64,000 bases of DNA, taken from Acidobacteriota bacterium. GTDB taxonomy: Bacteria; Acidobacteriota; Terriglobia; Bryobacterales; Bryobacteraceae. Under the pieces are notes generated by a model, which was not told where the DNA came from, did not search any database, and was given only the letters and a program-made list of their open reading frames with translations. Position 1 is the stretch's first letter; each line of letters opens with the position of its first letter. The stretch spans positions 62,001 to 126,000 of the forward strand of contig JAFDVZ010000005.1 of assembly GCA_018268715.1 (NCBI GenBank), written 5' to 3'. Positions 26,547 to 35,804 of this stretch are shown here, piece after piece. Position numbers and translations under genes: made by a program.

Positions 26547-27395
26547 ATGATTGTAGACGTTCACAGCCATTTCTTTTCCTACCCGGCGCACTTCACGCCC
26601 GAGTTTCAGGAACAATCAAAGCGCGCTCGTAATGGAGTTGAGACCGACCTTACAGTCCGTTGGCCCGAGTACCAAGCGACGGCAGGCGATTGCCGCTGGA
26701 CCATCGTCTTCGGCGGCAAGGCGAAGCTTTCGGGCATTTGGGCGCCTGACGACGATGTGGCGGGATATGTGGCGGCGCACGCGGACCGCCTGATTGGATT
26801 TCTCAGCGTCGACCCGACGCAACCGGGCTGGCAGGACGAACTGATACGCGGCCATCAGGACCTGAAGCTCAAGGGTGTGAAACTGCTGCCGATGTACGCC
26901 GGATTCGACCCGAGTTCCACCGAAATCGATTACCTCTGGGAGTACGCCTCCAAGCACGCTCTCCCCGTCCTGCTGCACACGGGCACAACGTTCATCGACA
27001 AAGCTCCGCTCGAATACACCCGCCCCTTTCTGCTGGACCGTGTCGCCATGCGCTTCCCCGAGGTGAAGATCATCATGGCCCATCTCAGCCATCCCTACGA
27101 AGGCGAGTGTGCGGTGGTGATCAGGAAACACCCCAACGTCTATGCGGATTGTTCGGCGCTGCACTACCGGCCCTTCCAGCTCTACCATTCGCTGATGCTC
27201 GTTCAGGAATATGGCGTCTGGAACAAGGTCCTGTTCGGCACCGATTATCCGTTCACCAACGTCGAGGCCAGCCTCAGGGGGATCCGCGGATTGAACGACA
27301 TGCTCGAAGGGACGCGGCTGCCAAGGCTGAACGTCGACCGCATTGAAGAGATGATCCATCGCGATTCGCTGGCGGTGTTAGGGATCCACCCATGA
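26547..27395 (+). CDS. Amidohydrolase-2 family hydrolase, second copy
   Basis: 282 residues from ATG 26547; an open frame reaches 26511 but homology begins at MIVDVHSHFF. HxH is H6-S-H8; later LLHTG, MAHLSHPYEGE and FGTDYPF segments supply the remaining metal and catalytic residues. It resembles the 23087 gene in fold but not closely in sequence. Likely reactions are decarboxylation or hydrolysis of a small acid. The stop overlaps the D-threonine-aldolase-like gene by 4 bases. 66 bases separate it from the sialidase-like gene, with no clear terminator. Confidence 0.86.
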   Translation: MIVDVHSHFFSYPAHFTPEFQEQSKRARNGVETDLTVRWPEYQATAGDCRWTIVFGGKAKLSGIWAPDDDVAGYVAAHADRLIGFLSVDPTQPGWQDELIRGHQDLKLKGVKLLPMYAGFDPSSTEIDYLWEYASKHALPVLLHTGTTFIDKAPLEYTRPFLLDRVAMRFPEVKIIMAHLSHPYEGECAVVIRKHPNVYADCSALHYRPFQLYHSLMLVQEYGVWNKVLFGTDYPFTNVEASLRGIRGLNDMLEGTRLPRLNVDRIEEMIHRDSLAVLGIHP

Positions 27396-28486
27396 CGCGA
27401 ATCGAGGATCTTGAAACGCCCGCCATCGTTGTGGATCTCGACATTGTCGAACGGAACCTTCGCTCTCTTGCGGCCTATGCCCGAGAACACGGCCTGAACC
27501 TGCGGCCGCATACAAAGACGCACAAGGTTCCGGCCATCGCCAAGATGCAGATCGAGTCGGGATGCTCGGGCGTCACGGTAGCGAAGACGGGCGAGGCGGA
27601 AGTCATGGCCCAGGCCGGGCTCGACGACATTCTGGTTCACTATCCGGTTTACGGCGTCGAAAAGGCGGCTCGCCTTGCCGCGCTGGCGAGGTCGCGGCGT
27701 GTCACGGTAGCGGTCGATTCGATGGTGACGGCGCGGCAGTTGTCCGCGGCCGCTGTAGCTGCGGGGGCCACGATTCGTCTGTTGGTTGAAGCCGATGTCG
27801 GCATGCGCCGGTGCGGCGTCGCTCCCAAGGATACCGGGGCGCTCGCCAAGGCGGTCAGCGTTTTGCCGGGCATCCACTTCCAGGGCCTCACATTCTACCC
27901 CGGACACATCTGGGCGCCGCCCTCCGAGCAGGCTCCGGCGTTAAGACAGGTGTCGGAGCAGGTGGACATAGCTATCGCTTCCATCGAAGCGGAAGGGCTG
28001 AAGTGCGAAACCGTGAGCGGCGGCAGCACACCCACCGCGTACAACAGCCATCTGGTGGACCGGTTGACGGAGATGCGGCCCGGGACCTATGTGTTCAATG
28101 ACCGGAACACGATTGGCGTCGGCGCCTGCACCGTCGACGATTGCGCCTTGCGCGTGATGGTGACAGTGGTCAGCACCGCCGTTCCCGGCCGCGTGGTCGT
28201 CGACGGCGGGACGAAGACGTTCGCCGCGGACCGTTGGTTGAGCGGTGAGAAGACCGGTTTCGGCCTGGTCCCCGCGTATCCGGACATGCGTGTCGAAGGC
28301 CTGTCGGAAGAGCACGGACATCTGGACGTCAGCGAGTCGGCGAAGCGTCTGACGATCGGCGACAAACTGACAATCGTTCCGAACCACGTCTGCGCATGCG
28401 TAAACATGCATCAGCAGATCTGGTTTCATCGCGGCGGAGTGGTGGAAGGTAGCTGGAACGTTGCCGGACGGGGGTTGGTGAGATAG
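27392..28486 (+). CDS. D-threonine aldolase/D-serine dehydratase-like PLP enzyme (fold III)
   Basis: 364 residues. The alanine-racemase-like N-terminal barrel carries the PLP lysine in RPHTKTHK (K42), and the C-terminal domain has the metal pair H332 and C334 in NHVCACVN, as in eukaryotic-type D-serine dehydratase and some D-threonine aldolases. The reaction would be D-threonine or D-3-hydroxy-amino acid to glycine plus aldehyde, or D-serine to pyruvate; sequence does not separate these. It overlaps the amidohydrolase by 4 bases, and the next gene starts directly after its stop. It makes handling of a D-configured amino compound likely in this pathway. Confidence 0.85.
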   Translation: MTRIEDLETPAIVVDLDIVERNLRSLAAYAREHGLNLRPHTKTHKVPAIAKMQIESGCSGVTVAKTGEAEVMAQAGLDDILVHYPVYGVEKAARLAALARSRRVTVAVDSMVTARQLSAAAVAAGATIRLLVEADVGMRRCGVAPKDTGALAKAVSVLPGIHFQGLTFYPGHIWAPPSEQAPALRQVSEQVDIAIASIEAEGLKCETVSGGSTPTAYNSHLVDRLTEMRPGTYVFNDRNTIGVGACTVDDCALRVMVTVVSTAVPGRVVVDGGTKTFAADRWLSGEKTGFGLVPAYPDMRVEGLSEEHGHLDVSESAKRLTIGDKLTIVPNHVCACVNMHQQIWFHRGGVVEGSWNVAGRGLVR

Positions 28487-29509
28487 ATGGACATCCGCCG
28501 AGCAGTCCTGCACGGTAAGTGCGACCTGCGCATGGAGACGGCCACTCTGCCCGATGTGCTCGAACCGAGTGAGATCCTGGTGCGGACGGAAGTTTCCGCG
28601 TTGTCCACCGGCACTGATCTCGGCAACTACCTGGGCGACTCGACGTATGTTCCCGGCGCTCCGAACTATCCTCGATGGGTAGGCTACTCGAACGCAGGGC
28701 GTGTGTTGGCGGTTGGATCCGCCGTCAGGACGTTGAAGCCGGGCGACCGTGTGTTCGCTCCCCGTCCACATCAGTCGCATTACATCGCAAAAGAGACGGA
28801 TCTACTGGTGCGCATCCCGGAAGCGGTTTCGTCCGCGCAGGCGTCGCTGATCTATCTCACCTGTCTTGGACTGGCGGCGTTGCGGCAGGCGCACTATGAG
28901 ACCGGTGAGAACATCGTGGTCATCGGGTTGGGGGTGATTGGTCTTGCTACGGTTGGCCTTGCGAAAGCGATGGGAGCAAGCGTGGTTGGGGTGGCCAACT
29001 CACCGATCCGCGCCCGCGTGGCCGTTGAACTTGGCGCCAGCGCGGGCGTGCTGTCGGATGACCCCGCTATCGCCAGCGCGATCCGGCGGGAGTTCAACGG
29101 CCTGGACGCGGATATCGTGGTGCTCACCAGCAATCCGTGGTCGACGTATTTCCTTGCGCTCGACCTTGCGCGATACGGCGGTCGCGTCTCGATCCTGGGT
29201 TTTCCGGGCCGGGGACAGGCCATGCCGGAGCGCAATCCGCTGGACCCGAATCCTCTGTATTCAAAGCAACTCACGTTGCTAGGCGCGGGGGCATCGCCAA
29301 AGGTGGAATGCGGCGCCGGAGACCTCCGTTTCAACCTACGCCGGAATCTCGAATACATCCTTGCTCTGATGGCGACCAACCGCCTCGACATCGAGCCGCT
29401 AATTTCTCACCGGATTCCTTCGGAGCATATGGTGGACGCCTACGAACTGGCCCGCCAACGGTCGAAGGACCTGGTCGCCGCTGTCTTCGTGTGGGACCGA
29501 GCCGAGTGA
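28487..29509 (+). CDS. MDR-superfamily dehydrogenase lacking zinc cysteines
   Basis: 340 residues with the medium-chain dehydrogenase layout: a GroES-like N-terminal domain and a Rossmann segment with VIGLGVIGLA at about residues 144-153. The catalytic-zinc cysteine usually found near residue 40 is replaced by STGTDLG, and the four-cysteine structural-zinc lobe is missing. This places it with the zinc-independent 'zinc-binding dehydrogenase' group (BchC/threonine-dehydrogenase-like in databases). Substrate unknown. It is the last gene of the cluster and directly abuts the D-threonine-aldolase-like gene. Confidence 0.83.
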   Translation: MDIRRAVLHGKCDLRMETATLPDVLEPSEILVRTEVSALSTGTDLGNYLGDSTYVPGAPNYPRWVGYSNAGRVLAVGSAVRTLKPGDRVFAPRPHQSHYIAKETDLLVRIPEAVSSAQASLIYLTCLGLAALRQAHYETGENIVVIGLGVIGLATVGLAKAMGASVVGVANSPIRARVAVELGASAGVLSDDPAIASAIRREFNGLDADIVVLTSNPWSTYFLALDLARYGGRVSILGFPGRGQAMPERNPLDPNPLYSKQLTLLGAGASPKVECGAGDLRFNLRRNLEYILALMATNRLDIEPLISHRIPSEHMVDAYELARQRSKDLVAAVFVWDRAE

Positions 29510-29608
29510 CCTCGCTTGCGGCATCCGTGGCTGCAAATGGCGATGTGAGCCGGCCGCGGGCGCCAATGACGCATTCCTGCCCGCGCCTGCTATACATGGG
29601 GAAGTACG

Positions 29609-30055
29609 ATGTCTCACTCCGATTCCCTCGAAGCGTTCCCCGTCATTAGCGAAATCACCGTCCTTTGGGCCGACGAAGACTCCTTCGCGCACGTCAACAA
29701 CGTCGCCTACCTGCGCTGGTGCGAGACGGGGCGGGTTGAATATCTCCGCCGCCTCGGCCTCTTCCCGGAATTGCCGCCCAAGGGCGTTGGCCCGATTATC
29801 GCGAGCGTCACCTGCCACTATCGCCGTCAACTGAAGTATCCCGACACGGTCCTCGTGGGAACGCGCGTCACTGCGATCGGTAATTCGAGCTTCCACATGG
29901 AGCACCGCATTGTGAGCAAGGCCAGCGGAGAAACAGCCGCCGAATCCGAAGCGACGATGGTGACCGTCGATTACTCGATCGGCAAGCCCGTCCGCGTGCC
30001 GGAGGGCGTCCGCGAGGCGATCGCCACGCTGGAGGGACGCGCGTTCGACTCCTGA
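29609..30055 (+). CDS. Hot-dog fold acyl-CoA thioesterase
   Basis: 148 residues of the 4HBT/FadM-YbgC type. The signature WADEDSFAHVNNVAYLRW near residue 20 carries the acidic catalytic residue and the asparagine-rich helix start. It hydrolyses acyl-CoA or a related thioester in the cytoplasm. The last 85 bases (29971-30055) overlap the 3' end of the opposing YgjV-like gene. A GGGGAAG stretch before the ATG could be a weak ribosome-binding site; a TATACA box also lies 12 bases upstream. Confidence 0.88.
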   Translation: MSHSDSLEAFPVISEITVLWADEDSFAHVNNVAYLRWCETGRVEYLRRLGLFPELPPKGVGPIIASVTCHYRRQLKYPDTVLVGTRVTAIGNSSFHMEHRIVSKASGETAAESEATMVTVDYSIGKPVRVPEGVREAIATLEGRAFDS

Positions 30056-30534
30056 AACATCCGGATCATGGTGGTGATGTTGATCACTGCGATCGTGAAT
30101 TCGAGTAGCGTTCCGCCGATCGATCGGCTCAAGATATTGTTCGCAAGCCACGCTCCGGTGCAGCACAGCAGGACCAGCCGCAGCGGGATTCCTGTCAGAG
30201 TGAATATCGCAACCGTGGCGACGCAAGAGGCGACGACGGTCAGCCAGCCGGTGGCCGACTTCACCACCACGAATCCGGCGGCGAGATAGACCGCTACGAT
30301 GGCCACGGCAAGCGTGAAGGACTTGAATCGCAGAGCCAGAAACGACCGCGCCGAGGAAATCAGCGACGACGCCGACGCGGGCAGGTTGCCCAGCATCACG
30401 AAATGCAACGCGTAAATCAGGCTTTGGCTTGCGTTGAAGAACTTCAGCCGGCGATCGGTCTTTTGAAGGAATGCTGTGACGCCCAGGACAAAGGCGAAAT
30501 AGCCGGCCACTTGAGCCGGAGAAAGAATCTGCAT
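29971..30534 (-). CDS. YgjV-like inner membrane protein
   Basis: 187 residues with five to six hydrophobic segments and the YgjV opening (AGYFAFVLGVTAFLQKTDRRLKFF, here given by position 10-33: a helix ending in QKTDRRLK). The Imp-YgjV family has no known function. After the last helix (to about residue 160) there is a polar tail of about 27 residues encoded entirely in the overlap with the opposing thioesterase gene, so it may be an acquired extension. The start codon is directly preceded by the hairpin at 30535-30573 and no separate Shine-Dalgarno is seen. Confidence 0.8.
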   Translation of the reverse strand: MQILSPAQVAGYFAFVLGVTAFLQKTDRRLKFFNASQSLIYALHFVMLGNLPASASSLISSARSFLALRFKSFTLAVAIVAVYLAAGFVVVKSATGWLTVVASCVATVAIFTLTGIPLRLVLLCCTGAWLANNILSRSIGGTLLEFTIAVINITTMIRMFQESNARPSSVAIASRTPSGTRTGLPIE

Positions 30535-30573
30535 CGGGCCCTGAAGCTATTACCAGCTTAGCATCAGGGCCCG
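30535..30573 (-). terminator. Long GC hairpin between ABC permease and ygjV-like gene
   Basis: Perfect 10-base inverted repeat CGGGCCCTGA (30535-30544) and TCAGGGCCCG (30564-30573) around a 19-base loop, which itself contains AGCT...AGCT able to pair. It begins 6 bases after the stop of the permease gene and ends at the base before the ygjV ATG on the minus strand. There is no clean U-tract. It may be a terminator or attenuator for the MacAB-like operon, or it may hide the ygjV ribosome-binding region. Confidence 0.55.
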
Positions 30574-30579
30574 CATAGC

Positions 30580-31815
30580 TTATTCATAGCGGAGGGCGTC
30601 TATCGGATCCAGAAACGCGGCCTTCCGCGCCGGGTAGTAGCCAAAAAACACGCCCACGAGCGCCGAGAACACAAAGGCCAGCGCAACCGCGCCCGGACTG
30701 ATCAGCGTCGACCACTGCGCGAAGTAGGAAATCGCGAGCGATGCAGCGCTGCCCAGCACGATTCCGATGATTCCCCCCAGCAGTGACAGCGTCACGGCCT
30801 CCACCAGGAATTGGGCCAGGATGTCCTTGGTCTTCGCGCCCACCGCCTGTCGCAACCCGATCTCCTTGGTGCGCTCCGTCACGGACACGAGCATGATGTT
30901 CATAATTCCGATGCCGCCGACGATCAATGACACGGAGGCGATTGCAGCCAGCAGGATCGACATCACGCGCGCGGAGCTTTCCTGCGCCGAGAAGACCTCC
31001 TCCAGGTTGCGGACCGTGAAGTCGGGGTCCTGGGCAGGCTGCAATCGGTGACGCTGCCGCAATAGTGCAGTCATCTGATCCTCGGCCTGCTTCATCAGTT
31101 CGGACCCGCGAGCTTGCACCATGATCGTTCCCACCGAGGAGGCGTTCGCCTGCGTTACGCCCAGGACCTTCTTCTTGGCGGTGGATATCGGAATCAGCAC
31201 TACGTCGTCCTGATCCTGTCCGGTTGGCGATTGTCCTTTTGGCACAAGTGTGCCTACAACTGTAAAAGGAACATTCTTGATTCGAATCACCTGTCCCACA
31301 GGATCCGCGCCGCCAAACAGGGTGTCCGTCACAGTCTTGCCCAACAACGCCACCTTCGCCGCGCTATCGACGTCCTGAAATGTGAAAGCCTGTCCCGATG
31401 CGATCTGAATGTCCCGAATCGTCAAATAGTCGGGAGTCGTGCCCTGTATGCCGGTGGCCCAATTCGAGTTCCCGTAGACCACTTGGGCGCCGCCCCGGCT
31501 TACCGGCGCCACCGCCGCGATGGCGGGGCACTCTGTCCCGATGGCCTTAGCATCGTCCTCGGTCAGCGATACGGCGTTGCCGGCTCCCAGACGGATGCCG
31601 GAACTGGTCAGGCTGCCGGGCATCACAATGATCAGATTGCTGCCGATGGAGGCGATCTGCTCCTGAATGCGGGCTGTGGCGCCGCTGCCCACGGCGATCA
31701 TGGCGATCACCGCGGCCACGCCGATGATGATGCCCAGCATGGTCAGCGCCGACCGCAGTTTGTTCACACGCAGCGCTCGCAACGCTATCATCACACCAGG
31801 GATCAGCTTCTTCAT
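30580..31815 (-). CDS. MacB-type ABC transporter permease
   Basis: 411 residues with one N-terminal transmembrane helix (about 20-45), a large periplasmic MacB_PCD domain, and three helices in the C-terminal FtsX domain (about 285-400) including the conserved [10 protein letters not shown] stretch. MacB-type proteins are mechanotransmission exporters of peptides, lipoproteins or macrolides. Unlike E. coli MacB, the ATPase is a separate protein encoded just upstream with a 4-base overlap. The last step before the hairpin at 30535-30573. Confidence 0.93.
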   Translation of the reverse strand: MKKLIPGVMIALRALRVNKLRSALTMLGIIIGVAAVIAMIAVGSGATARIQEQIASIGSNLIIVMPGSLTSSGIRLGAGNAVSLTEDDAKAIGTECPAIAAVAPVSRGGAQVVYGNSNWATGIQGTTPDYLTIRDIQIASGQAFTFQDVDSAAKVALLGKTVTDTLFGGADPVGQVIRIKNVPFTVVGTLVPKGQSPTGQDQDDVVLIPISTAKKKVLGVTQANASSVGTIMVQARGSELMKQAEDQMTALLRQRHRLQPAQDPDFTVRNLEEVFSAQESSARVMSILLAAIASVSLIVGGIGIMNIMLVSVTERTKEIGLRQAVGAKTKDILAQFLVEAVTLSLLGGIIGIVLGSAASLAISYFAQWSTLISPGAVALAFVFSALVGVFFGYYPARKAAFLDPIDALRYE

Positions 31816-32567
31816 ACGGCTACCTCCTCCGGTTCCTCTTCCGGCATCGACTCGAGTTCCTGCTTCGCATCGCGGGGTTGCTCCACGGGACGGTCGCTGA
31901 GCACGCGGCCATCCTTGAACACGATCACCCGTCCGGCGTAGCTTGCGACATCAGGCTCATGCGTCACCACCACCACCGTGATCCCCTGTTCGCGATTCAA
32001 CCGCTGGAAAATCGCCATGATCTCGACGCTGGTGCGGGAGTCCAGGGCTCCGGTCGGCTCGTCCGCCATCAGGATCCGCGGCGAGTTGATCAACGCCCGC
32101 GCGATGGCCACGCGCTGCTGCTGCCCGCCGGACAGTTGGTTCGGATGATGGTGCTCCCGTCCGGCCAGCCCGACCGATTCAAGCGCCAGCACCGCGCGCT
32201 CATGAGCGTCCGGATTCGCCTGTCCGTTGTACAGCAGCGGCAGTTCAACGTTGTCGAGCGCACTGGTGCGCGGCAGCAGGTTGAAGTTCTGAAACACGAA
32301 TCCGATCTTGCGATTTCGTATCTCGGCCAGTTCGTCGCGATTCAGGCCGCCTGTGGCCGACCCATCCAAACGATACGCGCCCGAGGTCGGCTTATCCAGG
32401 CACCCCAGGATGTTCATGAAGGTCGATTTACCCGATCCCGACGGCCCCATGATGGCGACAAAGCTGCCCTCGGAGATGCTGACCGAGACTCCGCGAAGGG
32501 CGTGCACCGTGACGTCCCCCATGTGATACGTCTTCACCAGATTCTCTGTGTCGATCAGATTGGACAT
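31812..32567 (-). CDS. ABC transporter ATPase (LolD/MacB-N type)
   Basis: 251 residues. Walker [10 protein letters not shown] at 41-49, Q-loop Q93, signature LSGGQ 145-149, Walker B ILMADE 165-170 and switch H203 are all intact. The start at 32567 is decided by the strong Shine-Dalgarno GGGAGG (32578-32573) five bases upstream; a longer reading from 32600 would run through it and into the adaptor gene's stop region. It powers the adjacent MacB-type permease. The order on the transcript is adaptor, ATPase, permease. Confidence 0.95.
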   Translation of the reverse strand: MSNLIDTENLVKTYHMGDVTVHALRGVSVSISEGSFVAIMGPSGSGKSTFMNILGCLDKPTSGAYRLDGSATGGLNRDELAEIRNRKIGFVFQNFNLLPRTSALDNVELPLLYNGQANPDAHERAVLALESVGLAGREHHHPNQLSGGQQQRVAIARALINSPRILMADEPTGALDSRTSVEIMAIFQRLNREQGITVVVVTHEPDVASYAGRVIVFKDGRVLSDRPVEQPRDAKQELESMPEEEPEEVAV

Positions 32568-32583
32568 GACTGCCTCCCATGAC

Positions 32584-33963
32584 TCAGAAGCCTGGGCCAC
32601 GGCCCTTCGGTGCGGCCTTCGAGGCGGCCTTGGCGGCCCCTGATTCGGCGATCACAATCGAGTCGCCCTCATGAAGGTCCGGGCTTTCGACCGCCGTGTA
32701 ACTTCCGTCCGCAATCCCGAGTTTCACAGCGACAGGCCGCGGCGAGCCGTTTCCGTTTAGCACCCAGACCACGCCCTCCGTGGCGGCAGTCGGTCGCACC
32801 ATGCCGGCCGCGTGAACCGATGACGGAGCCTTCAGCTGTGCGTCCGACGGTTTGTAGCGCAGCGCCGCATTGGGGACCTTCAGTACGCCTTCGGCCTTGT
32901 CCACCAGCATCCGCAGGTTGGCGGTCATGCCAGGGAACAACTTGAGGTCGGGATTCGACACCGCCACCACCACGTCGTATGTCACCACGTTCTGCACGTT
33001 GATCGGCGCCTGGCGGACCTGCGCCACCACGCCTCGAAACGTGCGCCCGGGATAGGCATCCACGGTGAAGTTGGCGTTCTGCCCCAACCGCACTTTTCCG
33101 ATGTCGGCTTCATCGACGTTTGTGTCCACCTGCATTTTGGTCAGGTCCTGCGCGATGTCGAAGATGTCGGGTGCCTGGAACGACGCCGCCACCGTCTGGC
33201 CAACGTCCATGTGACGCGCCACCACCGTGCCGTCGACCGGCGCGATGATGCGCGTGTGGTTCAGGTCCACCTGCGCCTGCACGAGCGCCGCCTTCATCTG
33301 CGCCACCTGCGCTTTGGCGGATTCCAACTGGGCGACCGCTACGCCGCGTTGCGCCCGTAGCGAATCCACCTGCTTCTGGGCGGCGTCCACCTGGGCCTGT
33401 GACGCTTCCTGCTGGGCGACAGCCTGGTCGTAGGTGGCCTGCGCCGTGTCCAAGTCCTCCTTGGCCAGGATCTTCTCACCGGCCAGAGTAACCCGCCGGT
33501 CCAGCTTCACTTTGGCGTCTCTCGTCGCGGAGACGGCGTGCGCGACGTTGGCCCGAGCCGTCGCCACATTGGCGATGCCGTTGGCGATGTCGGCGTCCGT
33601 CTTGGTGATGGCCGCTTGTGCATTGAAAACGCCCGCCGTCGCGCTGTCCAGGTTCGCCCGAGCCTGATCCACACGCGCTTGATACGTTTCGGGATCGATC
33701 AGGGCCACCAGTTGCCCCTTCTTCACCTTGGTGTTGAAGTCCGCGTACAGCGCCTTGATGTTGCCCGATACGAGACTCCCCACCTGAACGGTCACCACCG
33801 CGTTGCAGGCTCCAGTAGCCGAGATGCTCGACCGAACATCGCCGCGCTCCACTCGCGCCGTCTGAAAATGGGCTCCGGACGAGCCATGCAGATAGAGGCC
33901 CAGAGCGCCGCCCGCGATCACGACAGCCGCCGCGCCGCTCCATGCCGCCTTACGTTGAATCAT
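32584..33963 (-). CDS. MacA/HlyD-type periplasmic adaptor
   Basis: 459 residues. One N-terminal anchor helix (about 9-27), a barrel-sandwich/lipoyl half motif, a long alpha-helical hairpin rich in A, Q, V and K (about 90-230) and beta-barrel segments follow. It bridges the MacB-like inner-membrane pump to an outer-membrane channel; none is encoded next to it, so an unlinked TolC homologue would be needed. A good Shine-Dalgarno (AGGAGG, 5 bases from the ATG) is present. The C-terminus after about residue 430 is alanine/lysine-rich and probably disordered. Confidence 0.92.
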   Translation of the reverse strand: MIQRKAAWSGAAAVVIAGGALGLYLHGSSGAHFQTARVERGDVRSSISATGACNAVVTVQVGSLVSGNIKALYADFNTKVKKGQLVALIDPETYQARVDQARANLDSATAGVFNAQAAITKTDADIANGIANVATARANVAHAVSATRDAKVKLDRRVTLAGEKILAKEDLDTAQATYDQAVAQQEASQAQVDAAQKQVDSLRAQRGVAVAQLESAKAQVAQMKAALVQAQVDLNHTRIIAPVDGTVVARHMDVGQTVAASFQAPDIFDIAQDLTKMQVDTNVDEADIGKVRLGQNANFTVDAYPGRTFRGVVAQVRQAPINVQNVVTYDVVVAVSNPDLKLFPGMTANLRMLVDKAEGVLKVPNAALRYKPSDAQLKAPSSVHAAGMVRPTAATEGVVWVLNGNGSPRPVAVKLGIADGSYTAVESPDLHEGDSIVIAESGAAKAASKAAPKGRGPGF

Positions 33964-34081
33964 CGCTCCCTCCTGCCTTCACTTAGAAGACGAAGCGGAG
34001 GTGAGCTGCCGCCGTCACGATTGTTGACGCTGGCGTAATGGTTTGTATCGATCTGTGTCGGGACGTATAGGGCGCGCCGAG

Positions 34082-35725
34082 TTACTGGCGAAGGCCCAGA
34101 GCCCGGGCTTCGTCAGTCTTGCCGGTCATCTCCCATCGGATGAGCGACATCGGGACGACTCCCTTGGAGAAGAACTCGTCCATGAAGGTCCTCATCCGAA
34201 ATTGGCCTGGATGGGCCGCCGCTGAGTCCGCAATAAGTTTGTCGAAGTCGAGTTTGCCCGCCAGGTAGGTGGTTCCGTAGCCCGGTTGGTGCGCGTAGAT
34301 CCCCAGATCCACCCATATCGTCGAGCCCTTGGGGTTAAACCAGCCGTTCGGCGCTGTCTCGAATACGTACTTCATCGCCTGTTCCAGCGTGAATTCACCG
34401 CTGTGGAACTTCAGGTCCGCGATGCCGCGAATCGCTCGCACCGCCGTCATGATATGGATCAACTCCTGGGCGCGAGGGCGCGCGTCGAGCAGACCGGCCT
34501 GCATCATCGCCTCCTCCCACGCCGTCGCGAAGCCCTCCGAACGGCCCGACCAGATGTTGTAGAGCGGACGTGAACTGCGGATCAGACTCGGGTGTGGCTC
34601 GTGGTCCAGACGCTGCTTCTCCAGCCAGTGCACCATGTGACACTTCATTGGGAGCGAGTCGCGGTATTCGACGTTCGTGAAAATGTCGAGCGCCTCGGGA
34701 GCAACCAGCCGCTTCACCGGACGCAGACGATCCAGGTTCATGTAATCCGGAACCGTGAAGATCTCCTGGCGCTTCATGAAGGAGAGATATTCGCCGATCG
34801 CTTCGTCGTTGCGTCGGTTCAACTCCTCGAGCGACCCTGGCAGTCGTAGTTCAGGCAGTGCGCGGTTCCGGTTGCGCACCAACTGCAATGACGCCAGCGA
34901 ACGCGCGAGTTCACGCTGCATGGCCTGCATGAGCGATTGCCAGGTCTGTGTGGTCAACTGCACGTTCTCGAGCTGCCAGTTATACTCGGCGATGCCGAGC
35001 GGCTTGCCGGCTGGAGCCTTCGCCAGACCGGTCTCGAGCCACGCGCGGAACTCGTCCACTGACCGGGCGGCGGCGCGGGCGGCCGAAGACACCTCCGGGT
35101 TCGAGGCCGCCGTCTCCTGGGCGAGTCCGACCAGCGTCTGCGCCTCTCCTCTCTTGAACCATATGCCCAATGTCCAGAGGTCGTGGCTGGGCTCTGCAAG
35201 ATTCACCTTGGCCTGGGCCAGCAGCTTTGGGATCGCGACCAGCTTCGCGTGCACGAAGTTCGCATCGGCCGGGGCGAGCGGCAGTTTGTAGCGCCACAGG
35301 TCGAGCGCTCCGTACACATGCGGACCTTCGTGCAGCGGCGTGTCCGATTCGGAGTCGAACACAGTGCGGTAGAAGAAGGGCGCCTTCGCCCACGGCCGCA
35401 ACACACGATGGTCGAACTCAAGACCGTTCATCTCCGCGCGGATCAGGTTGTAGTCGGCTTTGTCGGCCGTCGTCCATCCCGCGAGGTCGAAGGACTCCAG
35501 ACGCTTTCGCCACTCCGTCAGCGCCGCGTACTGCTTCTTCATGGCGGTGGCGGAGTAGTCGGGCACGCCGTCGACCATGGCCGGATGCTGGAATTCACGC
35601 CATTCCTTGAAGAACTGGACCAACTGCGCGTGAGTGGATGGCGTGGCCGCCAGGCTCAGCGGCGCGAGTGCGGCGAGGACAGCCAGTAGTGGAACGATGG
35701 CGTGGAGACGCGGCGGGTTCTGCAT
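34082..35725 (-). CDS. DUF885 family secreted protein
   Basis: 547 residues with a signal peptide (hydrophobic LHAIVPLLAVLAALAPLSLAA). The whole length matches the alpha-helical DUF885 family, which is distantly related to M3-type metallopeptidases and is abundant in Acidobacteria. The function is not established. The TACCAT box 9 bases before the ATG and absence of a Shine-Dalgarno suggest a leaderless start. It is divergent from the sulfatase gene across 79 bases and lies 118 bases upstream of the MacA-like gene on the same strand. Confidence 0.85.
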   Translation of the reverse strand: MQNPPRLHAIVPLLAVLAALAPLSLAATPSTHAQLVQFFKEWREFQHPAMVDGVPDYSATAMKKQYAALTEWRKRLESFDLAGWTTADKADYNLIRAEMNGLEFDHRVLRPWAKAPFFYRTVFDSESDTPLHEGPHVYGALDLWRYKLPLAPADANFVHAKLVAIPKLLAQAKVNLAEPSHDLWTLGIWFKRGEAQTLVGLAQETAASNPEVSSAARAAARSVDEFRAWLETGLAKAPAGKPLGIAEYNWQLENVQLTTQTWQSLMQAMQRELARSLASLQLVRNRNRALPELRLPGSLEELNRRNDEAIGEYLSFMKRQEIFTVPDYMNLDRLRPVKRLVAPEALDIFTNVEYRDSLPMKCHMVHWLEKQRLDHEPHPSLIRSSRPLYNIWSGRSEGFATAWEEAMMQAGLLDARPRAQELIHIMTAVRAIRGIADLKFHSGEFTLEQAMKYVFETAPNGWFNPKGSTIWVDLGIYAHQPGYGTTYLAGKLDFDKLIADSAAAHPGQFRMRTFMDEFFSKGVVPMSLIRWEMTGKTDEARALGLRQ

Positions 35726-35734
35726 GGTTCATTC

Positions 35735-35740
35735 ATGGTA
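35735..35740 (-). promoter_or_regulatory. TACCAT -10-like box, leaderless start candidate
   Basis: TACCAT on the minus strand lies 9 bases before the ATG at 35725 of the DUF885 gene. No Shine-Dalgarno is visible. Confidence 0.4.
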
Positions 35741-35789
35741 CGACTTCGCCGCCGGCGGACGCGTTTGTGACGCGGGAGGGACAGATTGA

Positions 35790-35795
35790 GATACT
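35790..35795 (+). promoter_or_regulatory. GATACT -10-like box, leaderless start candidate
   Basis: GATACT lies 9 bases before the sulfatase ATG at 35805. A TTGTGA at 35765-35770 is 19 bases upstream, a weak -35. Confidence 0.4.
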
Positions 35796-35804
35796 AGGGT
35801 CGGA

